19,439 nt of DNA from AM-1111 sp046302135 (GTDB lineage Bacteria > Bacteroidota > Bacteroidia > B-17B0 > Aurantibacillaceae). This document shows positions 1 to 8,197 of the stretch, one piece after another (positions within the stretch are counted from its first letter, which is position 1; every line of letters begins with the position of its first letter). The translations under genes were made by a program, and so were the position numbers. The notes beneath the pieces were generated by a model. The model was given only the letters and a program-made list of their open reading frames with translations. It did no database searches and was not told the DNA's origin. The stretch covers positions 1-19,439 of the forward strand of contig JBKCIQ010000041.1 of NCBI GenBank assembly GCA_046302135.1, read 5' to 3'.

Positions 1-65
1 GGATAATTTAATACAAGCGATAAGATTATTTAGTCTTTTCAAGAAAAATTAATCAATCTAGCAAC

Positions 66-2687
66 TCAATCAAATCTTAATTTAGTCTGCCCATCCTCAC
101 CGAAAAAACCTTTATCTGAACCAGATTTCAATTTACTTAAAGCACGCTTATGCAATTCAACTGGTGATAAACCCGTATCTTCATCGTAATCGGTATCAGA
201 TTCTGTTGGATTTAAAAGATTAACCTCTTTAATTTTTTGTTGAGATAATCTTTTACCTTTCGCCTTAAGACCCATAGGAGGAACAAACTCCACCAAATTG
301 ATTTTTTCTGGTTTAGGTGTTACTCCTTTTTCTTTCCCGAAAATCAATTCAACTACTGGCTCAGTTTGCGTGGTAACTAATTCCACGTGACTAGATTCAT
401 GCTCAGGTATTATGATTGTTTTTGCGGTCAGCATTTCAGGCGAAAAACGTTTTGAAAAATAAGCACCCGATTCACCATCAAAATAAACCATTGAAATGGT
501 CTGCTGAGGATAATATTTTTCAATCATGATGATGTCCTCATCAAAGTGATTCAGCAAATCAAAATTGTATAATTTGTAATTACCACTACTGGTTATGGTT
601 AAAATTTTATCATCTCCTATAAATTTACCAAGAAATGTTCCCTTTCCCTCTTTATTAAGTCGATGAACGGTTTCATCAAACCAAATTTCTTCTGCGCCAA
701 CAGTTGCCTTTCCTTTTTGTTTTAGAGTTACTTTTTTCGGTGTGTACTTAGTTACAATATTACCTACAGAGTTCCTACTCTTTACCTGCATCTCAGCAAA
801 ATCAACATCTATTTCATATTTTCTAAGTCCGGATTGTTGCCTAAGGTGTACCACCACTTTTTCAGCTTCACCATTAGGATTAACAGTGAACCACAAGACA
901 TCTGTTCCTGCAGTGCCTTTTCCTAAATCGTATTCCTTGTCTCTGGTAACACCAACCACATTAAAACGTTTCATGAATGTGATTCCTTTTGGACCATCAC
1001 GATAGATCATGTTATAGGTGGTACGCTCATCATTCTTTTTAAATATTGCAAGATGTATAATTCCTTTACCAATAAAAGCTTTATCCGTAACTTTCACTAC
1101 TTTCATTTTTCCCTCTCTGGTAAATGCAATAATATCGTCTAGGTCTGAACAATCGCAAACAAATTCATCTTTTTTAAGACCCGTTCCAACAAATCCTTCT
1201 TCACGATTAACGTAAAGCTTCTCATTGTTCATTATTACTTGCTTAGCTTCAATCGTCTCCAAAGTTTTAATCTCCGTTTTACGCTCTCTACCTTCTCCGT
1301 ATTTTTTCTTTAATGTCTTGAAAAAATCCACAGCGTACTCAATCAAATTTTCTAAATGATGCTTAACCTGAGCAATCTTATCATCCAACTCTTTCATGTG
1401 GGCTTCCGCTTTAATGGTGTCAAAGCGGGTAATACGAATCATTGGAATTTGAGTAAGCTTAGATAAATCATCATCATTTATGGCGCGTAATAATTTTTTC
1501 TTGTGTGGCGTGAAACGATTGTATAAGTATTGGAATAGAGATTCCTTATCAGAATAATTTTTGAATTCAATGTACATTTCTTCTCTGATAAAAATTTTCT
1601 CCAGGGAAGAGAAATGCCACTTTTCTTCTAATTCCAATTTTTCAATCTCAAGTTCTTTCTTTAAAAGAGCAAGAGTTTGCTGAGTAGAAATTCTTAAAAT
1701 TTCACTAACCCCTATGAACCGTGGTCTTTCATTATCAATGATACAGGCATTTGGAGAAATACTCATTTCACAATTGGTGAAAGCGTACAACGCATCAATA
1801 GTTTTATCGGGAGAAATTCCTGGCTGAAGATGAATTAAAATCTCAACATTTTCGGCAGTATTGTCTTCAACTTTTTTAATCTTTATTTTTCCTTTATCAT
1901 TGGCAGCTATAATTGAATCGATTAATGATCCTGTTGTTGTTCCAAATGGAATTTCAGAGATCACTAATGTCTTAGAATTCAGTTCCTTTATTCGTGCACG
2001 TATTTTAATTTTTCCACCCCTCAATCCATCTTTATAATCTTCACAATCTGCAATTCCTCCGGTTGGAAAATCGGGATAAAGACTAACTTTCTTCCCTTTT
2101 AATGATTGAATTGATGCGTCAATGAGTTCATTGAAATTATGTGGAAGAATTTTACAAGCCAAACCGACAGCTATACCCTCTACACCTGAAGCAAGGAGCA
2201 ATGGAAACTTTACCGGAAGATTTACAGGTTCTTTATTTCTTCCGTCATAACTAAGTGCCCATTCTGTTGTTTTAGGATTAAATAATATGTCTAAGGCTAA
2301 TTTTGATAATCTGGCTTCAATATAACGTGGTGCGGCAGCAGAGTCTCCTGTTAGAATATTTCCCCAGTTACCTTGACAATCAATTAATAAATCTTTCTGA
2401 CCAATTTGAACCATTGCATCACCAATACTGGCATCGCCATGAGGGTGATATTTCATGGTGTTACCAATAACGTTTGCCACCTTGTTATACCTACCATCTT
2501 CCATTTCCCACATGCTATGTAGTATTCGGCGTTGAACAGGTTTCAAACCATCATCTACAGCAGGTACCGCACGTTCAAGAATTACATAAGAAGCATAATC
2601 GATGAACCAATTTTTAAACATACCGGAAACATGAAGTACATGATCGGCTTCGTTATGAGATTCACCATTAACCAAATTTTCGTCCAT
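66..2687 (-). CDS. parC: DNA topoisomerase IV subunit A (ParC)
   Basis: This is the breakage-reunion subunit of a type IIA topoisomerase; with ParE it decatenates daughter chromosomes. The 873-residue protein opens with the family core: the KYHPHGD segment at about residues 79-85 and the active-site AAAPRYIEARL, with catalytic Tyr122 next to Arg121. The catalytic and coiled-coil region runs to about residue 490, followed by a beta-propeller-like C-terminal domain. I see no GyrA box (QRRGGKG), which favours ParC over GyrA. The tail carries an MGLKAKGKRLS segment that I associate with Bacteroidota homologues. At the position of E. coli ParC Ser80 it has Ala86, while the acidic residue four positions later (Asp90) is kept. 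The start is the first ATG in frame. It is the last gene of the leftward block and is separated from the lipoprotein gene by 131 bp holding a candidate promoter. No parE is in the window. Confidence 0.95.
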   Translation of the reverse strand: MDENLVNGESHNEADHVLHVSGMFKNWFIDYASYVILERAVPAVDDGLKPVQRRILHSMWEMEDGRYNKVANVIGNTMKYHPHGDASIGDAMVQIGQKDLLIDCQGNWGNILTGDSAAAPRYIEARLSKLALDILFNPKTTEWALSYDGRNKEPVNLPVKFPLLLASGVEGIAVGLACKILPHNFNELIDASIQSLKGKKVSLYPDFPTGGIADCEDYKDGLRGGKIKIRARIKELNSKTLVISEIPFGTTTGSLIDSIIAANDKGKIKIKKVEDNTAENVEILIHLQPGISPDKTIDALYAFTNCEMSISPNACIIDNERPRFIGVSEILRISTQQTLALLKKELEIEKLELEEKWHFSSLEKIFIREEMYIEFKNYSDKESLFQYLYNRFTPHKKKLLRAINDDDLSKLTQIPMIRITRFDTIKAEAHMKELDDKIAQVKHHLENLIEYAVDFFKTLKKKYGEGRERKTEIKTLETIEAKQVIMNNEKLYVNREEGFVGTGLKKDEFVCDCSDLDDIIAFTREGKMKVVKVTDKAFIGKGIIHLAIFKKNDERTTYNMIYRDGPKGITFMKRFNVVGVTRDKEYDLGKGTAGTDVLWFTVNPNGEAEKVVVHLRQQSGLRKYEIDVDFAEMQVKSRNSVGNIVTKYTPKKVTLKQKGKATVGAEEIWFDETVHRLNKEGKGTFLGKFIGDDKILTITSSGNYKLYNFDLLNHFDEDIIMIEKYYPQQTISMVYFDGESGAYFSKRFSPEMLTAKTIIIPEHESSHVELVTTQTEPVVELIFGKEKGVTPKPEKINLVEFVPPMGLKAKGKRLSQQKIKEVNLLNPTESDTDYDEDTGLSPVELHKRALSKLKSGSDKGFFGEDGQTKLRFD

Positions 2688-2712
2688 TGCTTAAATACTT
2701 TAAAATTCAATG

Positions 2713-2720
2713 CAAATATA
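2713..2720 (-). promoter_or_regulatory. Candidate -7 promoter element for parC
   Basis: Read on the minus strand this is TATATTTG, a full match to the Bacteroidota -7 consensus TAnnTTTG. It lies 25 bp upstream of the parC start codon, predicting a leader of roughly 20 nt. I see no convincing -33 TTG at the expected spacing, so the call rests on the -7 element and its position. Confidence 0.45.
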
Positions 2721-2818
2721 GGACTAAGCAGACGGGGTTGTTGTTGAAAAGCCTACGTGTTTTCTAACAATATTTGACTGAAAAATAGTTTTTAAGATAA
2801 CAGAAACATAAACAACAA

Positions 2819-3268
2819 CTAGTATTTCTTTGTTTCTAGAAGGGTGCCGGATGAATCATAGCTAGTCCACATACCGAAGCGATTATCGTTTTTATACTCG
2901 CCCTGATACATTACTTTTCCATTTTCGTACCAAACAGTAGATTTACCTTTTCTAATGCCATTGTCAAATTCTGTTTCACTCTGCAATTGTCCACTTGGAT
3001 AGAAAGAAGCCCACTTCCCATGTTTTTTACCAAACCTAAAGAAACCGCGGATATTGGTTATACCGGTTGGATATTTTACAACGTGGTCTCCACTGTAATC
3101 AGAATTTGGAGGAAGCGTAGGGTCTTTATATGCTTTAGAGTTTCCCTCCCCCAGGTTTACTGTATCCTGGTTAATCTCGTCTTGTTTTTTTACCTGAATA
3201 GAATCATCGTTCCCACAAGAGAAACCGATCAAAAGAACGAAGGAAATAAACAAAAACCTGTTTTTCAT
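2819..3268 (-). CDS. MORN/YwqK-repeat lipoprotein
   Basis: A 149-residue small secreted protein of unknown role. The N-terminus is a lipoprotein signal peptide: a basic MKNR, a hydrophobic stretch, then the loose lipobox GFSC with Cys18. The next residues, GNDDS, are acidic and resemble the export signal that sends Bacteroidota lipoproteins to the cell surface. From about residue 70 to the end there are repeated GKKHGKWxxFYPSGQ, GxRKGKSTVWYENGK and NDNRFGMWTSYDSSG units, the pattern of MORN or YwqK-type repeats, which form short beta hairpins. Proteins of this kind are often labelled YwqK-family antitoxin, but nothing here shows a toxin partner. It lies 9 bp downstream of the polyprenyl synthase gene and is probably cotranscribed with it. 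The fold and localisation are fairly secure; the function is unknown. Confidence 0.8.
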   Translation of the reverse strand: MKNRFLFISFVLLIGFSCGNDDSIQVKKQDEINQDTVNLGEGNSKAYKDPTLPPNSDYSGDHVVKYPTGITNIRGFFRFGKKHGKWASFYPSGQLQSETEFDNGIRKGKSTVWYENGKVMYQGEYKNDNRFGMWTSYDSSGTLLETKKY

Positions 3269-3277
3269 ATTTAAATA

Positions 3278-4252
3278 TTATTTTTTTCTTTCGGCTGTAT
3301 AAACAACCAATTGACGCAATGATTCCCGGGAATCAGAAATCGGAAACTGATCCAATATTTCTAATGCATTGTCTTTATACTTGTGCATAATTTTTTCTGC
3401 ATATTCAATTCCACCGTTTTGTTTTACGAAATTAATTACCTCCTGAACCTTTTCCGGGTCATTATTGTTGTTTTTTACAATATTGATGATCCTTCTTTTT
3501 TCTAACCAGCCAGTTTTTGATAGCGCATGAATTAAAGGCAAAGTCATTTTTTTCTCCTTAATATCAATACCTGTTGGTTTACCAATATCATCAGTTCCAA
3601 AATCAAAAAGATCATCTTTTATCTGAAAGGTCATTCCCGCGTTAACGCCAAATGAATGCATTTTGGAAATAATTTCCTGATCACGAGTAACACTTGAAGC
3701 GCCTACAGAGCAACAGGCAGCAATCAACGTTGCCGTCTTTTGTCTTATTATTTCGTAATAAATATCCTCTGAAATATCTAAACGACGGGCCTTTTCTATT
3801 TGCAAAAGTTCGCCTTCGCTCATTTCTCTAACTGCATTACTAACAATTTTTAATATATGAAAATCATCATTGTCCAGAGAAAGTAATAATCCTTTTGATA
3901 ATAGATAATCACCAATCAATACAGCTACTTTATTTTTCCACAAGGAATTTACTGATAAAAATCCTCTTCTTTCATTGCTGTCATCTACTACGTCATCATG
4001 TACAAGTGTTGCGGTATGTAATAATTCTATTAAAGAAGCTGCTCTGAAAGTTGAATCGTTTATGTTTCCAAACATTTTTGCAGATAAAAAAACAAACATA
4101 GGTCTAACCTGCTTGCCTTTTCTTTTAACAATGTAAGCGGTAATTTTGTTTAGCAATGGGACTGAACTTTTCATAGAGGAACTGAATCTTAATTCAAATT
4201 CCTTCATGTGTTCAGCTATTGGCTTCTTTATTTGATCCGCAACAAGAGACAT
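3278..4252 (-). CDS. Long-chain polyprenyl diphosphate synthase
   Basis: A 324-residue trans-isoprenyl diphosphate synthase, which extends an allylic diphosphate with isopentenyl diphosphate units. Both aspartate-rich motifs are intact: the first is HDDVVDD (Asp86 to Asp90), the second KDDLFD (Asp213 to Asp217). A GKQVRP segment near residue 46 fits the isopentenyl diphosphate-binding Lys/Arg region, and GKPTGID follows the second motif. The residue five positions before the first motif is Ala81, a small side chain that in this family usually permits long products. I therefore infer a quinone side-chain synthase (octaprenyl-like), most likely for menaquinone, rather than a C15 or C20 enzyme. 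The exact chain length cannot be read from sequence. It sits 60 bp downstream of the second secreted paralogue and 9 bp upstream of the MORN lipoprotein gene. Confidence 0.92.
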   Translation of the reverse strand: MSLVADQIKKPIAEHMKEFELRFSSSMKSSVPLLNKITAYIVKRKGKQVRPMFVFLSAKMFGNINDSTFRAASLIELLHTATLVHDDVVDDSNERRGFLSVNSLWKNKVAVLIGDYLLSKGLLLSLDNDDFHILKIVSNAVREMSEGELLQIEKARRLDISEDIYYEIIRQKTATLIAACCSVGASSVTRDQEIISKMHSFGVNAGMTFQIKDDLFDFGTDDIGKPTGIDIKEKKMTLPLIHALSKTGWLEKRRIINIVKNNNNDPEKVQEVINFVKQNGGIEYAEKIMHKYKDNALEILDQFPISDSRESLRQLVVYTAERKK

Positions 4253-4312
4253 TATTGGTCATAAAGATAATGCTTAAGCGTGAAATGAAACAATCAAAAA
4301 TTAAATGAATTT

Positions 4313-5053
4313 TCAGTGATCGAGAAAAATTACAAAAGAAACTCTGAAATTTATGGATCTTGCAAATAAAAAAGGAACATAGTATCGATCATCTTGAACT
4401 TTTTGAGTTGCAAAACCAATTTTAATGTTGGTTTCTATAAGTCTTTCACCTTCATATTCCTTTCTGAATCCACTGGATAAAGCTGGCCCAAAAAAGAATC
4501 TCCCGTCTATATTTCTATCGTTTTCACTAAATACAATTAATGGAGAGTAAACATATTCAGCCCCGAGTCTTATAAAAAATCCTTTTTCTTCAATGCTTCT
4601 ATAAGTTGATCCGGCACCATATTCGAAACCAAACAATGCTGATCCTGTGAAACTTCCAAATCCCTTGATTTTTTTTGATTCTGCTAACCCAAGTCCTAAG
4701 CCCGGGTTAAGTGTTAAAGAAAAAACTTTTTCGTCATCAATTTGAAACACGTTATATCTAAAAAAATAACTGACATGATAAAAACTATAGTTTTTAATCC
4801 TAGAAAAAATTGGAAGTGTATCGAAGTCAGATAATGAATCTGCTGAGTATCTACTTATTGGCATTAAACTCATATCTCCAAAAAGAGAATGACCTATAGA
4901 ATGGAAATCTCTAGCTGAAGGTTTATGATCTTTAAAAATATTTTTCTTTTCGTTTGTTTGTTTAACTTTTTTATTAGATTTCTTCTGAGCTATAACACCA
5001 GAAACACTAAATAACAAAATAAAAATTAGAAAATATTTAAAAACAAAATTCAT
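4313..5053 (-). CDS. Secreted beta-rich protein, tandem paralogue 2
   Basis: I do not recognise a named family. The 246-residue protein starts with a classical signal peptide (MNFVFKYF, then a hydrophobic core) with likely cleavage after Ala22, before Gln23. A lysine-rich linker follows, then a region rich in alternating aromatic and glycine-containing strands that ends with an aromatic residue near the C-terminus (VSFVIFLDH). This resembles a small outer-membrane beta-barrel or a periplasmic beta-sandwich. It aligns by eye along its length with the upstream gene product: FHSIGHSLFGDM against FHSLGTSVYLDI, YFFRYNVFQI against YHYRYNLYEL, and ETNIKIGFA against EVNLKIGFG. The two genes are 9 bp apart, so they are probably a duplication expressed in one transcript. 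Confidence 0.75.
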   Translation of the reverse strand: MNFVFKYFLIFILLFSVSGVIAQKKSNKKVKQTNEKKNIFKDHKPSARDFHSIGHSLFGDMSLMPISRYSADSLSDFDTLPIFSRIKNYSFYHVSYFFRYNVFQIDDEKVFSLTLNPGLGLGLAESKKIKGFGSFTGSALFGFEYGAGSTYRSIEEKGFFIRLGAEYVYSPLIVFSENDRNIDGRFFFGPALSSGFRKEYEGERLIETNIKIGFATQKVQDDRYYVPFLFARSINFRVSFVIFLDH

Positions 5054-5062
5054 TTTTAAGTA

Positions 5063-5851
5063 TCAATAATTCAAATATGTAAAGTAAGATAAACGTATGG
5101 TGTTAGGTACCGTAAATACAAATGGCTGATTTCCTAAATTGTTGGGAGATTTAATATCTTTTCCAACCATTCCAAAACCTATCTTAAGGTTCACCTCTTG
5201 CAAATTACCAAAACTACTATTTCCTTCATATCTGTATCCCAAACTAATACACGGACTCAGCCACCTGGTTTGAATATCTTTATTGTCAGGTTTTCTAATA
5301 TAAAACATGGGTGCAATATTGTACTCATAACCTCCACCAATATACAATCCCATTGAAGAACTACTTGTATTGGTAGCACCTGCACCAAAATTAAAACCTG
5401 CCATAACTGGTAAGTTCATACATGCAGAAAACCCTATTGGTATCGCTCCATAATTTGAAACAGGTAAAGACTGGCCTGCAAATAATCCTAATGAAGGTTT
5501 GCCACTAACAGAAAATGAAACATCACTTCCTAATTCATAAAGATTGTATCGATAATGATAAATTATGGTAAGGTAACTATATCCTGACATGCGGGTATAA
5601 TCAAATAATGTGCTTGTATTTCCAAATGGGTCGGTAATTGTATTTCGAACTTCCCTTACGGGACCATTAAAAATATCAAGATAAACCGATGTTCCCAAAG
5701 AGTGGAATACTTTCTCTGAATAAGGTTTTTTCCCTGATAAATTTTTATTCTTATTATCTTGAGAAAACATAATTCCTGAATATAGAAATAGCAGAATTAT
5801 TTTAAAACCAAAAAAGCATTTACAAATATTTGAGTTCGTATAAAATTTCAT
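5063..5851 (-). CDS. Secreted beta-rich protein, tandem paralogue 1
   Basis: A 262-residue protein of unrecognised family and the likely sister of the next gene downstream. It has a signal peptide with a long N-region and a hydrophobic core around residues 14-29; cleavage before Gln31 is likely. The mature part has many short beta-type segments rich in Gly, Ser, Tyr and Phe, such as GLYIGGGYEYN, and ends with SYFTYLNY, an aromatic terminus like that of outer-membrane barrels. I infer export to the outer membrane or periplasm. The start codon overlaps the rlmN stop codon as ATGA (5848-5851), so translation is probably coupled to rlmN. Linkage to rlmN and prenyl synthesis does not by itself reveal a function. 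Confidence 0.75.
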   Translation of the reverse strand: MKFYTNSNICKCFFGFKIILLFLYSGIMFSQDNKNKNLSGKKPYSEKVFHSLGTSVYLDIFNGPVREVRNTITDPFGNTSTLFDYTRMSGYSYLTIIYHYRYNLYELGSDVSFSVSGKPSLGLFAGQSLPVSNYGAIPIGFSACMNLPVMAGFNFGAGATNTSSSSMGLYIGGGYEYNIAPMFYIRKPDNKDIQTRWLSPCISLGYRYEGNSSFGNLQEVNLKIGFGMVGKDIKSPNNLGNQPFVFTVPNTIRLSYFTYLNY

Positions 5852-6906
5852 TTTACAACAAAACTTAATTTATTTTTATTCGCTAATTGTCCACAAGCCG
5901 CATCTATATCCTTTCCCCTACTCCGTCTTACATTCACGATAACACCATTATTTTCTAAAAAATTCTTAAAAACCTCTAGCCTTTCAGGTGTTGTTTGCCT
6001 GAATTCCGAATCATCAATTGGATTATACTCAATAATATTCACTTTACTTTTTACTTTTTTACAAAAATTCAAAAGTTCCTTTGCGTCTTTCAAACCATCA
6101 TTAAAATCTTTAAAAACAATGAACTCTAATGTAACACGCGTGCCTGTTGATTCATAAAAATAATTCAATGATGAAATCAGATTTTCTAAATTGTTAGTTT
6201 CATTAATTGGCATAATCTGATTACGCTTCTCATCATTGGCGGCATGAAGCGAAAGTGCAAGATTAAATTTCACCTTTTCGTCTCCCATACGCTGAATCAT
6301 TTTCGCCACTCCGGCGGTACTCAATGTTATTCTCTGAGGTGACATTCCCAAACCTTCAGGACTCGTTATTTTTTCAATTGAACGAATTACTTCCGTATAA
6401 TTAAGAAGTGGTTCTCCCATTCCCATGTAAACAATATTACTCAACCTTTGAGAATAATATTTATGAGCTGCATCACGAACTAAAACTACCTGATCAAAAA
6501 TTTCATCCGCATTAAGATTGCGCATCCTTTTAAGTTTTCCTGTTGCGCAAAACTTACAAGTTAAACTACAACCAACCTGACTGGAAATGCAAGCCGTCAT
6601 ACGATCCGCAGTTGGAATCAAAACACTTTCAACAACATTACCATCATGCAAACGCATGGCACATTTAATGGTTTTGTCGTTGCTGATTTGCATTTCAGAA
6701 ACCTGAACTGCATTGATTACAAAATTTTCATCCAGAAGATTTCTTAGAGATTGAGATAAATTGGTCATCTCCTCAAATCTTAATGCACGCTTTTGCCAAA
6801 GCCATTGGTAAACCTGCTTTGCTCTGAAATCAGGCTCACCCTTCTCTTTAAAAAAAACCTTTAAATCATCTAGGGAAAAACTGCGTATGTCACGCTTACT
6901 AATCAT
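5848..6906 (-). CDS. rlmN: 23S rRNA (adenine-2503-C2) methyltransferase RlmN
   Basis: A dual-specificity radical SAM enzyme that makes 2-methyladenosine at 23S rRNA A2503 and, in known homologues, at A37 of some tRNAs. The 352-residue protein has the iron-sulfur motif CSLTCKFC (Cys113, Cys117, Cys120). It also has both cysteines used in the methyl-transfer mechanism: Cys338, in the C-terminal DAACGQL segment, matches the methyl-carrying cysteine, and Cys106, seven residues before the cluster, matches the second cysteine. YMGMGEPLLN is the expected SAM-binding GEP motif. The length is normal. The start codon lies only 5 bp from a perfect TAnnTTTG on the same strand, suggesting a leaderless or nearly leaderless message. 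It heads the leftward gene block. Confidence 0.97.
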   Translation of the reverse strand: MISKRDIRSFSLDDLKVFFKEKGEPDFRAKQVYQWLWQKRALRFEEMTNLSQSLRNLLDENFVINAVQVSEMQISNDKTIKCAMRLHDGNVVESVLIPTADRMTACISSQVGCSLTCKFCATGKLKRMRNLNADEIFDQVVLVRDAAHKYYSQRLSNIVYMGMGEPLLNYTEVIRSIEKITSPEGLGMSPQRITLSTAGVAKMIQRMGDEKVKFNLALSLHAANDEKRNQIMPINETNNLENLISSLNYFYESTGTRVTLEFIVFKDFNDGLKDAKELLNFCKKVKSKVNIIEYNPIDDSEFRQTTPERLEVFKNFLENNGVIVNVRRSRGKDIDAACGQLANKNKLSFVVK

Positions 6907-6911
6907 CCTTA

Positions 6912-6919
6912 CAAAGATA
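6912..6919 (-). promoter_or_regulatory. Candidate -7 element for rlmN
   Basis: On the minus strand this reads TATCTTTG, a full match to TAnnTTTG. Only 5 bp separate it from the rlmN ATG, so transcription would start at or next to the start codon. No clear -33 element is visible. Confidence 0.5.
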
Positions 6920-6954
6920 CAACTTAGCGTTTCATTTTCTATGATAAAAGCGTT

Positions 6955-6962
6955 TAACTTTG
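6955..6962 (+). promoter_or_regulatory. Candidate -7 element for the amidohydrolase gene
   Basis: TAACTTTG matches TAnnTTTG in full and lies 12 bp before the amidohydrolase ATG at 6975, giving a leader of only a few nucleotides. It shares the 68-bp divergent spacer with the rlmN candidate. A -33 element is not obvious. Confidence 0.5.
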
Positions 6963-6974
6963 TCTAAAGATTAG

Positions 6975-8141
6975 ATGAAATACATTTCCGCAGAACGTAT
7001 TCACAATGGTTATGGTTTTTTAAAAGAACCAAATGTTTTGGTGTTAGATGATGAAAACCGGATCTTGGATATTGTTCAAGTTCAAAATATTGAAAAGGAT
7101 AAAATACAGTTTTACGAAGGAATTATTTGTCCCGGATTTGTAAATACGCACTGCCATTTAGAACTTTCCTACCTAAAAAATAAAATTTCGGAGGGAGCAG
7201 GCTTAGATGAATTCATTCGAGAGGTAGAAATCCATAAAAACGCATCTGAGGAAATAATTTCACAAGCGATAGCACTTGCGGATCAGGAAATGTTTGAAAG
7301 CGGAATTGTGGCAGTAGGAGATATTTCAAATAACAACTCAAGCTTTAAGGTAAAATCAAGTTCAAAAATTAAATACCATACGTTTCTTGAGGTGTTTGCT
7401 TTTAATCCTTCAAGAGCAGAAATAGTATTTCAAAACACATTAAAATTAGCTGAAGAACACAATAAAATAAATTCAAAAAACAAATGCAGTATTGTACCAC
7501 ATGCGCCCTATTCTGTTTCCGCCGAGCTGTTTCAACTTATCAAAGCAAAAGCAGAAAAGAATCGAGATGTGTTAACCATTCACATGCAAGAAAATGAAGA
7601 CGAGGATTTACTATTTCTTCGAAAAGAAGGTAAAATTTTAGAGCGTTTGAAATCGTTTGGTATTGATACGGAGCACTTCAAAGCAACGGGAAAAAACTCA
7701 CTTGAATCAACTCTACCCAATTTCCCAATAGAAAATAATTTGATTCTGGTCCACAACACATATTCAGGAATAAGGGAAATTGATTTTGCACAGGAAAAAT
7801 TTAAAAATTTGTTTTATTGCTTTTGCTTGAGAGCGAATGAATACATAGAAAATAAATTACCAAATCTTGAATTATTTAATTTAAAAAATTGCAACATCGC
7901 TCTAGGAACAGATAGTTACGCTAGCAATCATTCACTTAGGATTATAGATGAAATTAATTTTGCTTTGGAAAAAACAAATTTTAAGCTGGAGGATTTGATT
8001 ACTTATTCCACTTTTAACGGGGCTAAAGCATTAAAAATGGATAAAGAACTTGGAAGCATTGAAAAAGGAAAGAAACCGGGTATCGTGCAAATTAAGAAAG
8101 ATAATTCCCGTAACCAATTGACTTCTAAGAGACTGTTTTAA
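6975..8141 (+). CDS. Amidohydrolase-superfamily deaminase (SsnA/MtaD/aminofutalosine deaminase-like)
   Basis: A metal-dependent hydrolase of 388 residues with the cytosine-deaminase-like layout. The first metal pair is in GFVNTHCHLE (His59, His61). Further metal and catalytic positions are His176 in PHAPYS, His203 in IHMQENE with Glu206, His260 in LVHNTY, and Asp313 in ALGTDSYASN. The C-terminal GSIEKGKKPGIV is the usual return to the N-terminal beta subdomain. The group deaminates purine-type or related nucleoside substrates. The HLELSYLK segment after the first metal motif recalls the aminofutalosine deaminase branch of menaquinone synthesis, but a generic adenosine or guanine-type deaminase fits equally well. 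No pathway partners are in the window. It is divergent from rlmN and followed by two tRNA genes. Confidence 0.85.
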   Translation: MKYISAERIHNGYGFLKEPNVLVLDDENRILDIVQVQNIEKDKIQFYEGIICPGFVNTHCHLELSYLKNKISEGAGLDEFIREVEIHKNASEEIISQAIALADQEMFESGIVAVGDISNNNSSFKVKSSSKIKYHTFLEVFAFNPSRAEIVFQNTLKLAEEHNKINSKNKCSIVPHAPYSVSAELFQLIKAKAEKNRDVLTIHMQENEDEDLLFLRKEGKILERLKSFGIDTEHFKATGKNSLESTLPNFPIENNLILVHNTYSGIREIDFAQEKFKNLFYCFCLRANEYIENKLPNLELFNLKNCNIALGTDSYASNHSLRIIDEINFALEKTNFKLEDLITYSTFNGAKALKMDKELGSIEKGKKPGIVQIKKDNSRNQLTSKRLF

Positions 8142-8173
8142 TTGATTTAAACCTTATTTTTTAAAGATTTTTG

Positions 8174-8181
8174 TATATTTG
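8174..8181 (+). promoter_or_regulatory. Candidate -7 element for the tRNA pair
   Basis: TATATTTG, a full match to TAnnTTTG, ends 16 bp before the first tRNA-Arg base. This is a suitable distance for a short precursor leader. The -33 region is T-rich without a clear TTG. Confidence 0.55.
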
Positions 8182-8197
8182 CAGTCCGTTTTTGAAA

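Noticed and set aside
20..45. Possible terminator downstream of parC
   Set aside because: The short AAGA/TCTT inverted repeat has mismatches, almost no loop and no supporting T tract on the parC strand.
742..1215. Plus-strand open frames inside parC (742-1005 and 1018-1215)
   Set aside because: They lie antisense within a strongly conserved gene, have no recognisable protein features and are explained by parC codon use.
2987..3274. 95-residue plus-strand frame over the lipoprotein gene
   Set aside because: Antisense shadow of the MORN lipoprotein gene, with no family resemblance and no promoter.
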